Positions 46,233 through 56,400 of a DNA stretch of 64,000 nt are shown here, piece after piece. Position 1 is the first letter of the stretch. The number at the start of each line of letters is the position of its first letter. The notes below the pieces were generated by a model, which was given only the letters and a program-made list of their open reading frames with translations, had not been told where the DNA came from and searched no databases. Source of the DNA: Amoebidium appalachense (taxonomy: Eukaryota > Ichthyosporea); the NCBI GenBank assembly GCA_963693365.1, contig CAVNZM010000016.1:372001-436000 (forward strand), given 5' to 3'. The position numbers and the translations under genes are program-made.

Positions 46233-46916
46233 ATGGCCACCTACAACGACGCGTTTGTCAGCGACAAATTGGCACGGATTGAAGGTGGGAAACGCGAAGT
46301 GGTGACCCCCGCGGGCCGCATCGACCTGCTCACAGACACGGACATCATCGAGGTCAAGCGCGCACCGCAGTGGAAGGCCGCACTCGGACAGGTGCAGGCG
46401 TACATGAAGTACTACCCGAGCCACCGACCACGGGTCCATCTGTTCGGCTATGCGTCAGCAGACGTGTTCAAGGTGGCCATCCAAACAATGTCAGACTTTA
46501 ATATATGTGTGACGGTGGAACCTGACACGATGCAGCTTGTGTGGGGAAACCGACCAACTGCTACGCCCTCCAGGCCACAGGCTGGTTCTGTTTCGGTGGA
46601 GGTACAGTTCTTGAAGGACGTGGCCAACGGATACGGTGTTGCAGCATCACAACTGGCGGAAGGGGGGATGTGGGTGACGACTGGCGGGATGCTGGAACTG
46701 ATGCGCACCTGGGCGAGCACAAGGGGAACGGGTACGGAAATTCGGGTGGGATCCAAAAGGTTGGGTTCGTGCCTCAAAAAGGTCCTTGGGGAGCGCAGCT
46801 GGGTCTACTCGAATATGGTGAAAATAGGGAACCCCACATCGGAAACAACTATGGGGTATCGATTCGACAGAGACAAGGTCCTGAACTTTGAGAACAGCGG
46901 CCAGGCCGACGAATAG
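46233..46916 (+). CDS. PD-(D/E)XK-like nuclease with helicase-type C-terminal domain, copy 3
   Basis: 227 aa, ATG 46233 (MATYNDAFVSDKL). GRIDLLTDTDIIEVKRAPQW keeps the D and E-x-K. VHLFGYASADV and VEPDTMQLVWG follow. The C-terminal domain VQFLKDVANG...LGSCLKKVLGERSW is the one shared with the helicases. It completes the second cassette. Confidence 0.68.
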   Translation: MATYNDAFVSDKLARIEGGKREVVTPAGRIDLLTDTDIIEVKRAPQWKAALGQVQAYMKYYPSHRPRVHLFGYASADVFKVAIQTMSDFNICVTVEPDTMQLVWGNRPTATPSRPQAGSVSVEVQFLKDVANGYGVAASQLAEGGMWVTTGGMLELMRTWASTRGTGTEIRVGSKRLGSCLKKVLGERSWVYSNMVKIGNPTSETTMGYRFDRDKVLNFENSGQADE

Positions 46917-47118
46917 GGCGACCACATGCAGCACGCGCACGCCCGGGCGCGTGTGCGTCTGGAATCCATCAAACCCATGAACGGTAAAAAATGGGGGAAG
47001 CTCCGCGCGCGTACAATGCGCTGGCTGGCGAAACAGTCAAAGCCTGGTGTGGGGGGCTATTTTTAGGGATACCGGGTGTCTGTGTATGGTGTATTTTTTA
47101 TTCGCACACTGTTATAGG

Positions 47119-47475
47119 ATGTCCGCGGTAGGCTACGACGAGGCGTTCGTGCGCGAGCGACTGGCCGAGCTCGAGGACGGGGTGTGCGGGGTGCCCACAC
47201 GGGCCGGCCGGATCGACGTGCTGACGAGCACGCAGGTCATCGAGGTCCAGCGCGCGTCGCAGTGGAAGACGGCGATCGGAAACGTGCTCGCATACAGCCA
47301 CTACTACCCCGACCGCCAGCCGAGGATCCACCTGTTCGACTATGCACCGGCCGACGTGTACAGGATGGCTGTGCAAACCATCACGTCGCTGAACATCACG
47401 CTTACAACCGAAGAGGACACGTTGCAGCTGATTTGGGGGGACGACCCGGGCAAAGACGTAAAAGACGAAAAATAA
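47119..47475 (+). CDS. Short member of the PD-(D/E)XK-like family, lysine lost
   Basis: 118 aa from ATG 47119 (MSAVGYDEAFVRERL). GRIDVLTSTQVIEVQRASQW shows E-x-Q in place of E-x-K. IHLFDYAPADV and LQLIWG are kept. It stops after a charged tail (DDPGKDVKDEK) with no FLKD domain. Same strand and 200 bp after copy 3, so probably a truncated duplicate kept as a separate small protein. Its GC content is higher than that of copy 3. Confidence 0.6.
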   Translation: MSAVGYDEAFVRERLAELEDGVCGVPTRAGRIDVLTSTQVIEVQRASQWKTAIGNVLAYSHYYPDRQPRIHLFDYAPADVYRMAVQTITSLNITLTTEEDTLQLIWGDDPGKDVKDEK

Positions 47476-47599
47476 ATAAACAAGCCACGGGCAAAAAGGT
47501 CAAAGCAGCGCAGAGTTTGCCAATATCCGGTCAAAGCTAGCGCGAAGTAGTGAACATTCAATAAAGCTAGCGCAGAGTTGGCCAATAACGGTCACAGCA

Positions 47600-47925
47600 G
47601 CGCAGAGTTTGCCAATATACGGCCAACCAAACACGAACCCTCGGTCAATATCCGGTCAACCCGAACTCGTGTTTGGCGAAAATCTAGTGAACCCAAAACG
47701 AACATCGCGCGAACCCTTGCCAATATCCGGTCAACCCGAACTCGTGTTTGGCAAAAATCTAGTGAACCCAAAACGAACATCGCGCGAACCCTTGCCAATA
47801 TCCGGTCAACCCGAACTCGTGTTTGGCGAAAATCTAGTGAACCCAAAACGAACATCGCGCGAACCCCTGCCAATATCCGGTCAACCAAACACGAACCCTC
47901 GGTCAATATCGTTCGATCCACGGAG
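47600..47925. repeat. 75-bp tandem repeat
   Basis: CAATATCCGGTCAACCCGAACTCG occurs at 47646, 47721, 47796 and 47871, period 75. Partial units with GCGCAGAGTTTGCCAATA lie to the left (from about 47500). Frames over it are open on both strands because the period is a multiple of three; I do not consider them genes. Confidence 0.9.
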
Positions 47926-47984
47926 CATCCATTTCAATATTGGTCGAATCACGGAGACCACCTTTGAATAATGCTTGAATCGTA

Positions 47985-48065
47985 TTCACCCGCTATTCAA
48001 TCTGATTGGTCGAAACATTAAATCTGATTGTACGAAACCGTTCCAATCTGATTGGTCGAAAGCGC
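47985..48065. promoter_or_regulatory. CCAAT-box cluster
   Basis: Three CTGATTGGTCGAAA-like repeats (48001, 48020 variant, 48048). Same phrase as at 28460. Confidence 0.5.
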
Positions 48066-48182
48066 CCGGTGATAGCGCTGATGAATAATCTCTCCAACAA
48101 CACATGTGCAAGCAGCGCACGGTGATTGCGCTCATGACCCTACTCTCAAACAACACAGGTGCAAGCGCAAGCATTGCCCCCC

Positions 48183-48213
<31 letters not shown>

Positions 48214-48420
48214 ACACACACACACAGCGCCCGGTAATAGCGCTCATGACCCATCTTTTCAACAACACATGTGGAAGCGCACGGTAATAGCGCTCATGAC
48301 CCATGTCTCAAACACCACACGTGCAAGCGCACCGTGATAGCGCTCATGACCCTACTCTCAAACAACACATGTGGAAGCCCACGGTGATAGCGCTCATGAC
48401 CCTACTCTCAAACACCACAA
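48066..48420 (+). repeat. 50-bp repeat array, left side
   Basis: Units of about 50 bp with GTGATAGCGCTCATGACCC, CTCAAACAACACA and GTGCAAGCGCAC at about 48128, 48240, 48290, 48340 and 48390, broken once by C and CA runs (48178-48226). The same unit is present in inverse orientation at 50885-51145. Confidence 0.88.
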
Positions 48421-48610
48421 CACACACAAAGGCATTCGGGAACACACATGCACACTTTGCATCCCCCTCCCCCCCCACACACAAAGGCATTCGGGAACAC
48501 ACATGCACACTTTGCATCCCCCTCCCCCCCCCACACAATCCCCCTCCCCCCCACACACACACAAAGGCATTCGGGAACACACATGCACACTTTGCATCCC
48601 CCCACCCCAC
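48421..48610 (+). repeat. Tandem repeat CAAAGGCATTCGGGAACACAC
   Basis: Three copies of ACAAAGGCATTCGGGAACAC plus ATGCACACTTTGCATCCCCC with C-rich spacers of varied length. No gene. Confidence 0.85.
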
Positions 48611-48655
48611 CCCCTTCGTGAGAATGCACTGAGTGTCACTTATTAAGTTGAATTT

Positions 48656-48790
48656 TATTGATCGTGAAGGGGCACGAAGTCGTCTACCCTGGTAATATGG
48701 TGATACCGATCAGTCAGGCCATTGATTGTGAAGGGAAACGAAGTCGTCTACCCTGCTGGTAACATGGTGATACCGATCCCAGTCAGGCCA
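48656..48790 (-). repeat. Tandem duplication over the 3' end of the 619-aa gene
   Basis: GAAGTCGTCTACCCT...GGTGATACCGATC occurs at about 48678-48712 and again at 48739-48778; the unit is about 66 bp. The second (inner) copy is the last part of the coding region, the first lies beyond the stop. Confidence 0.8.
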
Positions 48791-50569
48791 AAGTTCATCC
48801 CATGTGTTGGTTGCTGCTTCATAATACAGCCAGTGGTCGTATGGATCACCCCGTACTTGCACATGGTTATTCCTGATGGCATCCTCGAGGGCTGTCTGAC
48901 ACGGCAGTTGCGGGTACCAATACGCACCATCCAAAACCTCGGCGATAGGAACAGCACTCCACAGGGCATCCGCGCTGGGAGACGTGTCAGGCTGGCCCGT
49001 GGTCTTATTAATACCGATATAGCTGCTGCGCTGTTGTTCCAAATGATCGGAGGGGGTTTGTACCCAATAATTCTCGATGTCTGCCTGCCAGGGGCAGACG
49101 GCGTCGGCATCGTTGAGCATGATTTGGTCAAATCCACTCGGGGGGTAGATGACGGCCGCTTGCCGGGTTTCGGTGTCGTAAGCATACAACCCATCAACAA
49201 CGAATGGCAAATCTCTACCTTGCCCCTCCTCTTTGGCTGTTGCGAACTCTTCGCGCTCAACATCTTTCCTGATTGTGTCAATGAAGTCTCCCCAATCGAA
49301 GGGAAGCACCATGACGTGTCTTTTGTTCATGACGTCCACAAGCATCTGCCACGACACGCCCACTTGCAGACGCCGCGTGTTTGTGGAAAGTTCGACGGTT
49401 TCGATGTCGGTATCGATCTGGCCCAGGGGAACAAACTCGCCTTCTTCCTGCCCTTCCTGAATCTCGTAAGCAAAATATCCCGTGCACCGCCCGAATATGT
49501 TTTTGCGCTCGGCAGGCCCACCCTCGCTGTAATCCGCCTGGACCCTGTCAATCAAATTCGAAAGCTTTTTGTCCCATTCCAGCTTGTGTCTAATGATGTT
49601 TATGTAGTCGTACAGGTGGGCTTGGGTAAGGGGTGTAGTTGTAACTGGCGGGTTTGAGGCAGCTTGTGCCAAAATATTGGCCTTTTGGGTGGCCATATCT
49701 AGTATTATATTCGCATGGACATCGTCGTAGCCGTCGTCGTCCTGGTCCCTCTGGTGGGCATAATGGTCCATCAATCGCAGCAGCAAACACGTGTTAAACG
49801 ACTCTAACGTATACGCAGAGCTGTCTAACTTGACAACTCCTGCAGACCCTCGCAACCACGCAGTGCACGGCGGGTAATGCCGCAGTTTGCCGTCCCCCAT
49901 GTACCCCTCACTGGGGTGTGTCTCTACGATCCTTCTAATAGCATCCTCAGGTAGTAAACCCCACCAGTTCCAGAACCTACTATCCTGAAAATCACTGTTA
50001 TTCGCTATCGCGTATTGGACATCCGCAACCGTGGAGGTTGCAAAAAACATATCGGCAAAGCTCTCGCTCGTTTTTTGGTCCAGTTCGGACATTTTTGCCG
50101 CAATCTCTGCTGCTGTGGCCTGCATCACCGTCCTAGTTGCAAGGCAACAGCGCCCTTCAGGGTTGTACACGGCCAGCTTGTCATAGCTTCGGAGGTACAC
50201 CGCGGTGCATGCACGGAAACCCGCTTTCAACTCTTCCTGTAGTTGCAATAGACTCAACGAGGTGTCTACCTCAAACACAACAAAAGGGTGCAACGTTTCC
50301 ACTAGAGTGACATTTTCGGGGGTTGAAACCGTGGCAAGGCCGTTGGTGTTTGCAAGAGAAAACACTGCAACATCTTCCCCTACAGGGCCTAACAACAGCG
50401 GTGTCCTCGATGGAACGATCCGAACACGCACTGGCATTGAGGGTGCAAGTCCCATTGCTGACAGCGAAATATTATTAATTCTGCCTATACCCTGCATGCC
50501 AAATCCTGTTGTGTTTTCGTGCAGCTGAGTTCGGTGTATTTGAAACGATTTGGATAAAACATCAGTCAT
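48710..50569 (-). CDS. 619-aa protein, unknown, between inverted repeat arrays
   Basis: ATG 50569 (MTDVLSKSFQIHRTQL). Soluble, mixed alpha/beta, no TM segment, many Trp/Tyr in the last 150 residues (YWVQTPSDHLEQQ, YDHWLYYEAATNTWDELWPDW). Acidic overall. The first 150 residues are beta-rich (PVRVRIVPSRTPLLLGPVG), which could be a capsid- or adhesin-like fold, but no motif allows a call. It is the only long gene between two inverse arrays of 50-bp repeats. AT content is higher than that of the 27-36 kb genes. Confidence 0.78.
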   Translation of the reverse strand: MTDVLSKSFQIHRTQLHENTTGFGMQGIGRINNISLSAMGLAPSMPVRVRIVPSRTPLLLGPVGEDVAVFSLANTNGLATVSTPENVTLVETLHPFVVFEVDTSLSLLQLQEELKAGFRACTAVYLRSYDKLAVYNPEGRCCLATRTVMQATAAEIAAKMSELDQKTSESFADMFFATSTVADVQYAIANNSDFQDSRFWNWWGLLPEDAIRRIVETHPSEGYMGDGKLRHYPPCTAWLRGSAGVVKLDSSAYTLESFNTCLLLRLMDHYAHQRDQDDDGYDDVHANIILDMATQKANILAQAASNPPVTTTPLTQAHLYDYINIIRHKLEWDKKLSNLIDRVQADYSEGGPAERKNIFGRCTGYFAYEIQEGQEEGEFVPLGQIDTDIETVELSTNTRRLQVGVSWQMLVDVMNKRHVMVLPFDWGDFIDTIRKDVEREEFATAKEEGQGRDLPFVVDGLYAYDTETRQAAVIYPPSGFDQIMLNDADAVCPWQADIENYWVQTPSDHLEQQRSSYIGINKTTGQPDTSPSADALWSAVPIAEVLDGAYWYPQLPCQTALEDAIRNNHVQVRGDPYDHWLYYEAATNTWDELWPDWDRYHHVTSRVDDFVSLHNQWPD

Positions 50570-50884
50570 CGCGCTGATTGGCTAAACGCGGATTACACAT
50601 CTTTTAACGGATGATCCCGATTAGTTGGATAAATCTAGAGAACAATCCCGTTACCATCGGCTAGCCGCGCTGATTGGCCAAACGTGGATGCCATCCAATT
50701 GGTTGCATAACCCGTGCGCAAGCCCGAAAATTCGGATTTGTTTCTTGGTATTTTTTCAAGCCCCGGAGTATTTTTGCCTGGGGTGTATGGTATTTTTCAT
50801 CCCCAGTCAAAGGGGGTAAAGGGGGGTTCCTATTTAAGCTTGCCATGAAATTTGCGGAGGCTTACCATAAACTGAAAATTTGAT
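50570..50884. promoter_or_regulatory. Upstream region of the 619-aa gene
   Basis: CGCTGATTGGCTAAACGCGG and CGCTGATTGGCCAAACGTGG are a repeated CCAAT-type element (50573 and 50670). CCCCGGAGTATTTTTGCCTGGGG is an imperfect palindrome-like stretch at about 50760. No gene seen. Confidence 0.45.
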
Positions 50885-51145
50885 GCGCGTGCCCCAGTGT
50901 TGTTGCAGAGTAGGGTCATGAGCGCTATCACCGTGTGCTTGCACCTGTGTTGTTGGAGAGTAGGGTCATGAGCGCTATCACCATGCGCTTGCCCCAGTGT
51001 TGTTGCAGAGTAGGGTCATGAGCGCTATCACCGTGCGCTTGCACCTGTGTTGTTGCAGAGTAGGGTCATGAGCGCTATCACCGTGTGCTTGCACCTGTGT
51101 TGTTGCAGAGTAGGGTCATGAGCGCTATCACCATACCCTTGCTCA
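50885..51145 (-). repeat. 50-bp repeat array, right side (inverse orientation)
   Basis: Five units with GAGTAGGGTCATGAGCGCTATCACC at 50909, 50959, 51009, 51059 and 51109, period 50, the reverse complement of the array at 48066-48420. Confidence 0.92.
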
Positions 51146-51239
51146 TGAGCGCCCCCCCCCCCCCACCCCCCACCACCCAAACCCTCCTCCCATCTACCCG
51201 CACAACCCCAACCCCACATTATATCGTGCACCGGGTAAC

Positions 51240-51632
51240 ATGGACGCTGGCGCACCCCTTCCCCCACCCAGCCCATTCGCACCCCCTCCCCCGATCCGCA
51301 CAAGCCCGCGCAGCACCCCCGGGCCCTCCCCCATCCTACTGGCCATCCTGGCCGGCCTGATCCTCTACGTGCTCTGGGACACGTTCAGCCCACGTGTGCG
51401 GCGGCGCCTGGCGGTGCTCAAGTGCCAGCGCGCGTGCCCAATGTGTGCCAGCTGCGGCAGCTGCGTTCCCCGCCGCAAGTGTGCGCACTGCCCCCGCTGC
51501 CACGTGTGCGGTGCCAGCCCCACCCGGTGCGCACAGTGCCCCGCATGCACGCGCTGCCCGCCCGAGCAGAAGTGCCCGGCGTGCCCCACGTGTGCGCATG
51601 CGCCTGCGGTGGTGATCAAGGAGCGCACTTGA
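51240..51632 (+). CDS. Membrane-anchored CxxC-rich protein
   Basis: 130 aa. Pro-rich N-terminus (1-28), one TM helix (ILLAILAGLILYVLW, about 31-46), basic stop-transfer region, then about 70 residues with roughly 19 Cys, mostly in C-x2-C pairs (CPMCASCGSC, CAHCPRCHVCG, CPACTRCPPEQKCPACPTC). Likely binds zinc or forms disulphides depending on the side. Small TM plus Cys-rich proteins are typical of virion membranes. TATATC at 51219 may be the promoter. Confidence 0.7.
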   Translation: MDAGAPLPPPSPFAPPPPIRTSPRSTPGPSPILLAILAGLILYVLWDTFSPRVRRRLAVLKCQRACPMCASCGSCVPRRKCAHCPRCHVCGASPTRCAQCPACTRCPPEQKCPACPTCAHAPAVVIKERT

Positions 51633-51668
51633 AGGGTTGGGGGAGCAGAGATTTTTGTGGCATAGAGT

Positions 51669-51929
51669 ATGGCGTACCGATGGGAGTACAAGCTGAAGGA
51701 GGAGCCCGGCAAGGCACCCGTGGTGCAGGCAACTATTGTGCCGACCGAGGCCACCACCCGGCGGACGCAGATGGAGCAACGAGCATACGCACAAGAGCTT
51801 GTGGAAAAGGGCTATATAGATCTGCCCGATGAGTTGGCAGAGAAGTGTGGATTCAAGAAGTGGGTGCCCAAGAATCAACGACAGACAGCAATTGTACTGC
51901 AGAAGATGATGGAGCCTGAGGATGCCTAG
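51669..51929 (+). CDS. Small soluble protein (86 aa), unknown
   Basis: ATG 51669 (MAYRWEYKLKEEPG). Charged, helical in the second half (EQRAYAQELVEKGYIDLPDELAEKCG, shown here in parts: YAQELVEKGY and DELAEKCGFKKW). 37 bp after the previous stop on the same strand, with AGATTTTTGTGGCATAG between. No recognised family. Confidence 0.6.
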   Translation: MAYRWEYKLKEEPGKAPVVQATIVPTEATTRRTQMEQRAYAQELVEKGYIDLPDELAEKCGFKKWVPKNQRQTAIVLQKMMEPEDA

Positions 51930-52479
<550 letters not shown>

Positions 52480-53045
52480 TCCTCCACCACACCCATAAAC
52501 CCCTATAGATGTGGATGTGTGCCTACTGCCCACACCACCACAACTACGTTCCCCGCACCGCACCCCCCACAAACCCTAAGTAAGATGTGAATGTGGGGCC
52601 TACCCGCCGCCACCACCACAACTATGTTTCCCCCCCACCCCCCCACCACAAAGCCCAAGTAAGATGTGAATGTGGGGCCTACCCGCCGCCACCACTACAT
52701 CTACGTTTCCCCCACCGCACCCACCACAAACCCTAAGTAAGATGTGAATGTGGGGCCTACCCGCCGCCACCACTACAACTACGTTTCCCCCACCGCACCC
52801 ACCACAAACCCTAAGTAAGATGTGAATGTGGGGCCTACCCGCCGCCACCACTACAACTACGTTTCCCCCACCGCACCCACCACAAACCCTAAGTAAGATG
52901 TGAATGTGGGGCCTACCCGCCGCCACCACTACAACTACGTTTCCCCCACCGCACCCACCACAAACCCTAAGTAAGATGTGAATGTGGGGCCTACCCGCCG
53001 CCACCACTACAACTACGTTTCCCCCACCGCACCCACCACAAACCC
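52480..53045. repeat. 78-bp minisatellite, about six to seven copies
   Basis: AAGATGTGAATGTGGGGCC at 52583, 52661, 52739, 52817, 52895 and 52973 (period 78), each with CACCACTACAACTACGTTTCC. The first copy is degenerate. The array ends just after the last exon of the JmjC gene (minus strand). Confidence 0.95.
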
Positions 53046-53055
53046 TAGGCCACAT

Positions 53056-53379
53056 TCATTTTGGCTTCAAAAGCTCCTCCTCGAACTGCTTGATGTCAGC
53101 CTTGTACTTCTCTCTCAGCTTTTTCCACTGTGCAGGGGACACCTGTGGGTTGATAGTTGGGTGTAAGTAGTAGTCCAGCCAGGTGGTTTGTTTATGCAAG
53201 GCTCAGACATCACTGTATGCCATTACCTCAAACACACCCACGCACCCACCAATACACCACCATGGCACACACCCACAGGAAACGAACTCCTACGTGTGGA
53301 CCAGGTCAAGAAAAACTCTGCAAGGACCCAAAAAACCGTTTTTACGAACCCCTACATGTAATTGTGAATGCTAGGGCAT

Positions 53380-53477
<98 letters not shown>

Positions 53478-56400
53478 GTGTTTTTTTTTTTTTGTTTTTT
53501 TTTTTGTTTTTTTTTGTTATGTGTTTTTTTTTTTTTTTTTTTTTTTTTGGGGGGGGGGGGGGAGGAGGGGGGTTACCTCGAAAACGTGTTTCCTGTCAGT
53601 GTAGCCACACGTGCATGCCGGGGGGGGCTTCTTGCCAGCGACCACAAGCCAGTTGACCGTGGCAAAATTTACCGCCTCGGCCAAGCTGCTACCAGTAGCA
53701 TACCCAAAGTGGTATGCCCCAGGCAAGGTGTAGATGACCTCGCCGGCCTGCTGAACCGTGTGCTGCACAGGGACACCCTTCTTCATCAAGTAACGGGGGT
53801 GGATGAACACAGACTGTCCCACCCACATGTTAGTCATATGAAAAACCGGGTGGTCGTTTTTGTAAGTTCACGTCATTCACGTCAGTGACTACCACTCCCT
53901 CTCTCTCTCTTCTTGTCGTCCTCTGTTGTGTGTGTGTGGTGGTTTTTTTTTTTTTTTTTTTTTTTTTTTTGGGGGGGGGGGGTGAGGGATTACCTTATGC
54001 TGTGTGACTTTCTTGCAGATACCGGCCCCCGAAAGGCCAAGCCTCTTGTAGATATCCTCGAGGATAGACGTGACCTGTTCGTTGTACTCTGCACTGACCA
54101 CATACCAGCTTTTGTCTCCGGGCCCACGGGTCATGATGTTGACACTTCCGAGCAGAACGTCTTCTGTGTGGGGCACAAACGGAGTCCCCGTCGTGACACT
54201 GCAAGGAGGCATGTGATTAGAGGGGGTTAAAACAATAATTAGTTCCGACTTCGATGTGGTCCAATGCATTCCGAGAAGACCCGACCCATACACATACACC
54301 CAGGATGGTTCTGTGAACAAAAGGGGCGTTCTGCAAACCTGCCTTTTTTCCCTTTGTTGCTTGTTGTTGTGTTTTTTTTTTGTTTTTTTTTTGGGGGGGG
54401 ACATACTTATAGAGCATCGGTGTTGAGATGCCCTCACGGTTCTGTAACTCTCTCGATACAATCGAGCCCAGCGTCTCCAAGCTGAACATGTAGTCGATTT
54501 CTTCCCTCACTACCTGTACACACACCACACTGCATCAACACAACATACACTCTCCACACAAACACACGCACACACCCATGCCTACACAACATGCACTCTC
54601 TGCTGCACAAACACACGCACACACCCATGCCTACACAACATGCACCCTCTGCTGCACACACACGAATACACCCATGCCTATACAACATGCACCCTCTGCT
54701 GCACACACACGAATACACCCATGCCTACACAACATGCACTCTCTGCTGCACAAACACACGCACACACCCATGCCTACACAACATGCACCCTCTGCTGCAC
54801 ACACACGAATACACCCATGCCTATACAACATGCACCCTCTGCTGCACACACACGAATACACCCATGCCTACAGAATACACCCATGCCTTCACAACATGCA
54901 CCCTCTGCTGCACACACACGAATACACCCATGCCTTCACAACATGCACCCTCTGCTGCACACACACGAATACACCCATGCCTACACAACATGCACCCTCT
55001 GCTGCACACACACGAATACACCCATGCCTACACAACATGCACCCTCTGCTGCACACACACGAATACACCCATGCCTACACAACATGCACCCTCTGCTGCA
55101 CACACACGAATACACCCATGCCTTCACAACATGCACCCTCTGCTGCACACACACGAATACACCCATGCCTTCACAACATGCACCCTCTGCTGCACACACA
55201 CGAATACACCCATGCCTACACAACATGCACCCTCTGCGGCACACACACGAATACACCCATGCCTACACAACATGCACCCTCTGCTGCACACACACGAATA
55301 CACCCATGCCTACACAACATGCACCCTCTGCTGCACACACACGAATACACCCATGCCTACACAACATGCACCCTCTGCTGCACACACACGAATACACCCA
55401 TGCCTTCACAACATGCACCCTCTGCTGCACACACACGAATACACCCATGCCTACACAACATGCACCCTCTGCTGCACACACACGAATACACCCATGCCTT
55501 CACAACATGCACCCTCTGCTGCACACACACGAATACACCCATGCCTACACAACATGCACCCTCTGCTGCACACACACGAATGCACCCATGCCTACACAAC
55601 ATGCACCCTCTGCTGCACACACACGAATACACCCATGCCTACACAACATGCACCCTCTGCTGCACACACACGAATACACCCATGCCAACACAACATGCAC
55701 CCTCTGCTGCACACACACGAATACACCCATGCCTACACAACATGCACCCTCTGCTGCACACACACGAATACACCCATGCCTACACAACATGCACCCTCTG
55801 CTGCACACACACGAATACACCGATGCCTACACAACATGCACCCTCTGCTGCACACAGACGAATACACCCATGCCTACACAACATGCACCCTCTGCTGCAC
55901 ACACACGAATACACCCATGCCTACACAACATGCACCCTCTGCTGCACACACACGAATACACCCATGCCTACACAACATGCACCCTCTGCTGCACACACAC
56001 GAATACACCCATGCCTTCACAACATGCACTCTCCGCACAAGCACACGCACATACACACACATGACACACACGTACCTCACTGGGTGTATGGGTGTTTTGA
56101 AGAGGTGTCAGATCCGTTCCGTAAAGGAATATTTTACTGTAACCTTCCGGTAAGGAGTCCAATAGCCCCCAGAACTCCTCCTCCTCCAACGGGTCCCCCT
56201 GCTCAATCGTGTTAGCTCCTGTTCACGGTAACCATACCCTAATGGTTGCAAATACGCACCTCTGGAATTTGCTCTCTGATGTCTTTCCTATAAACGAGGA
56301 AGACATCCTTGATGGCGGTAGCCTCCAGAAAGATCTGGGTGTAGGATTTTCTCACTGGTGTGGCCCAAGCAGCCTTTTTCAGCCCCTGCACTACCGGTTC

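Noticed and set aside
52600-53055. 151-codon Gly/Val-rich minus-strand frame
   Set aside because: Generated by the 78-bp minisatellite.
53517-53837. Independent small gene starting MTNMWVG
   Set aside because: The JmjC residues begin after an AG acceptor at 53814; the upstream codons, including this ATG, fall in the intron.
54578-56215. Frames of more than 450 codons on the plus strand (His/Cys/Thr-rich repeats)
   Set aside because: They are produced by the 47-bp minisatellite, open in all three frames, and lie in a JmjC intron on the other strand.
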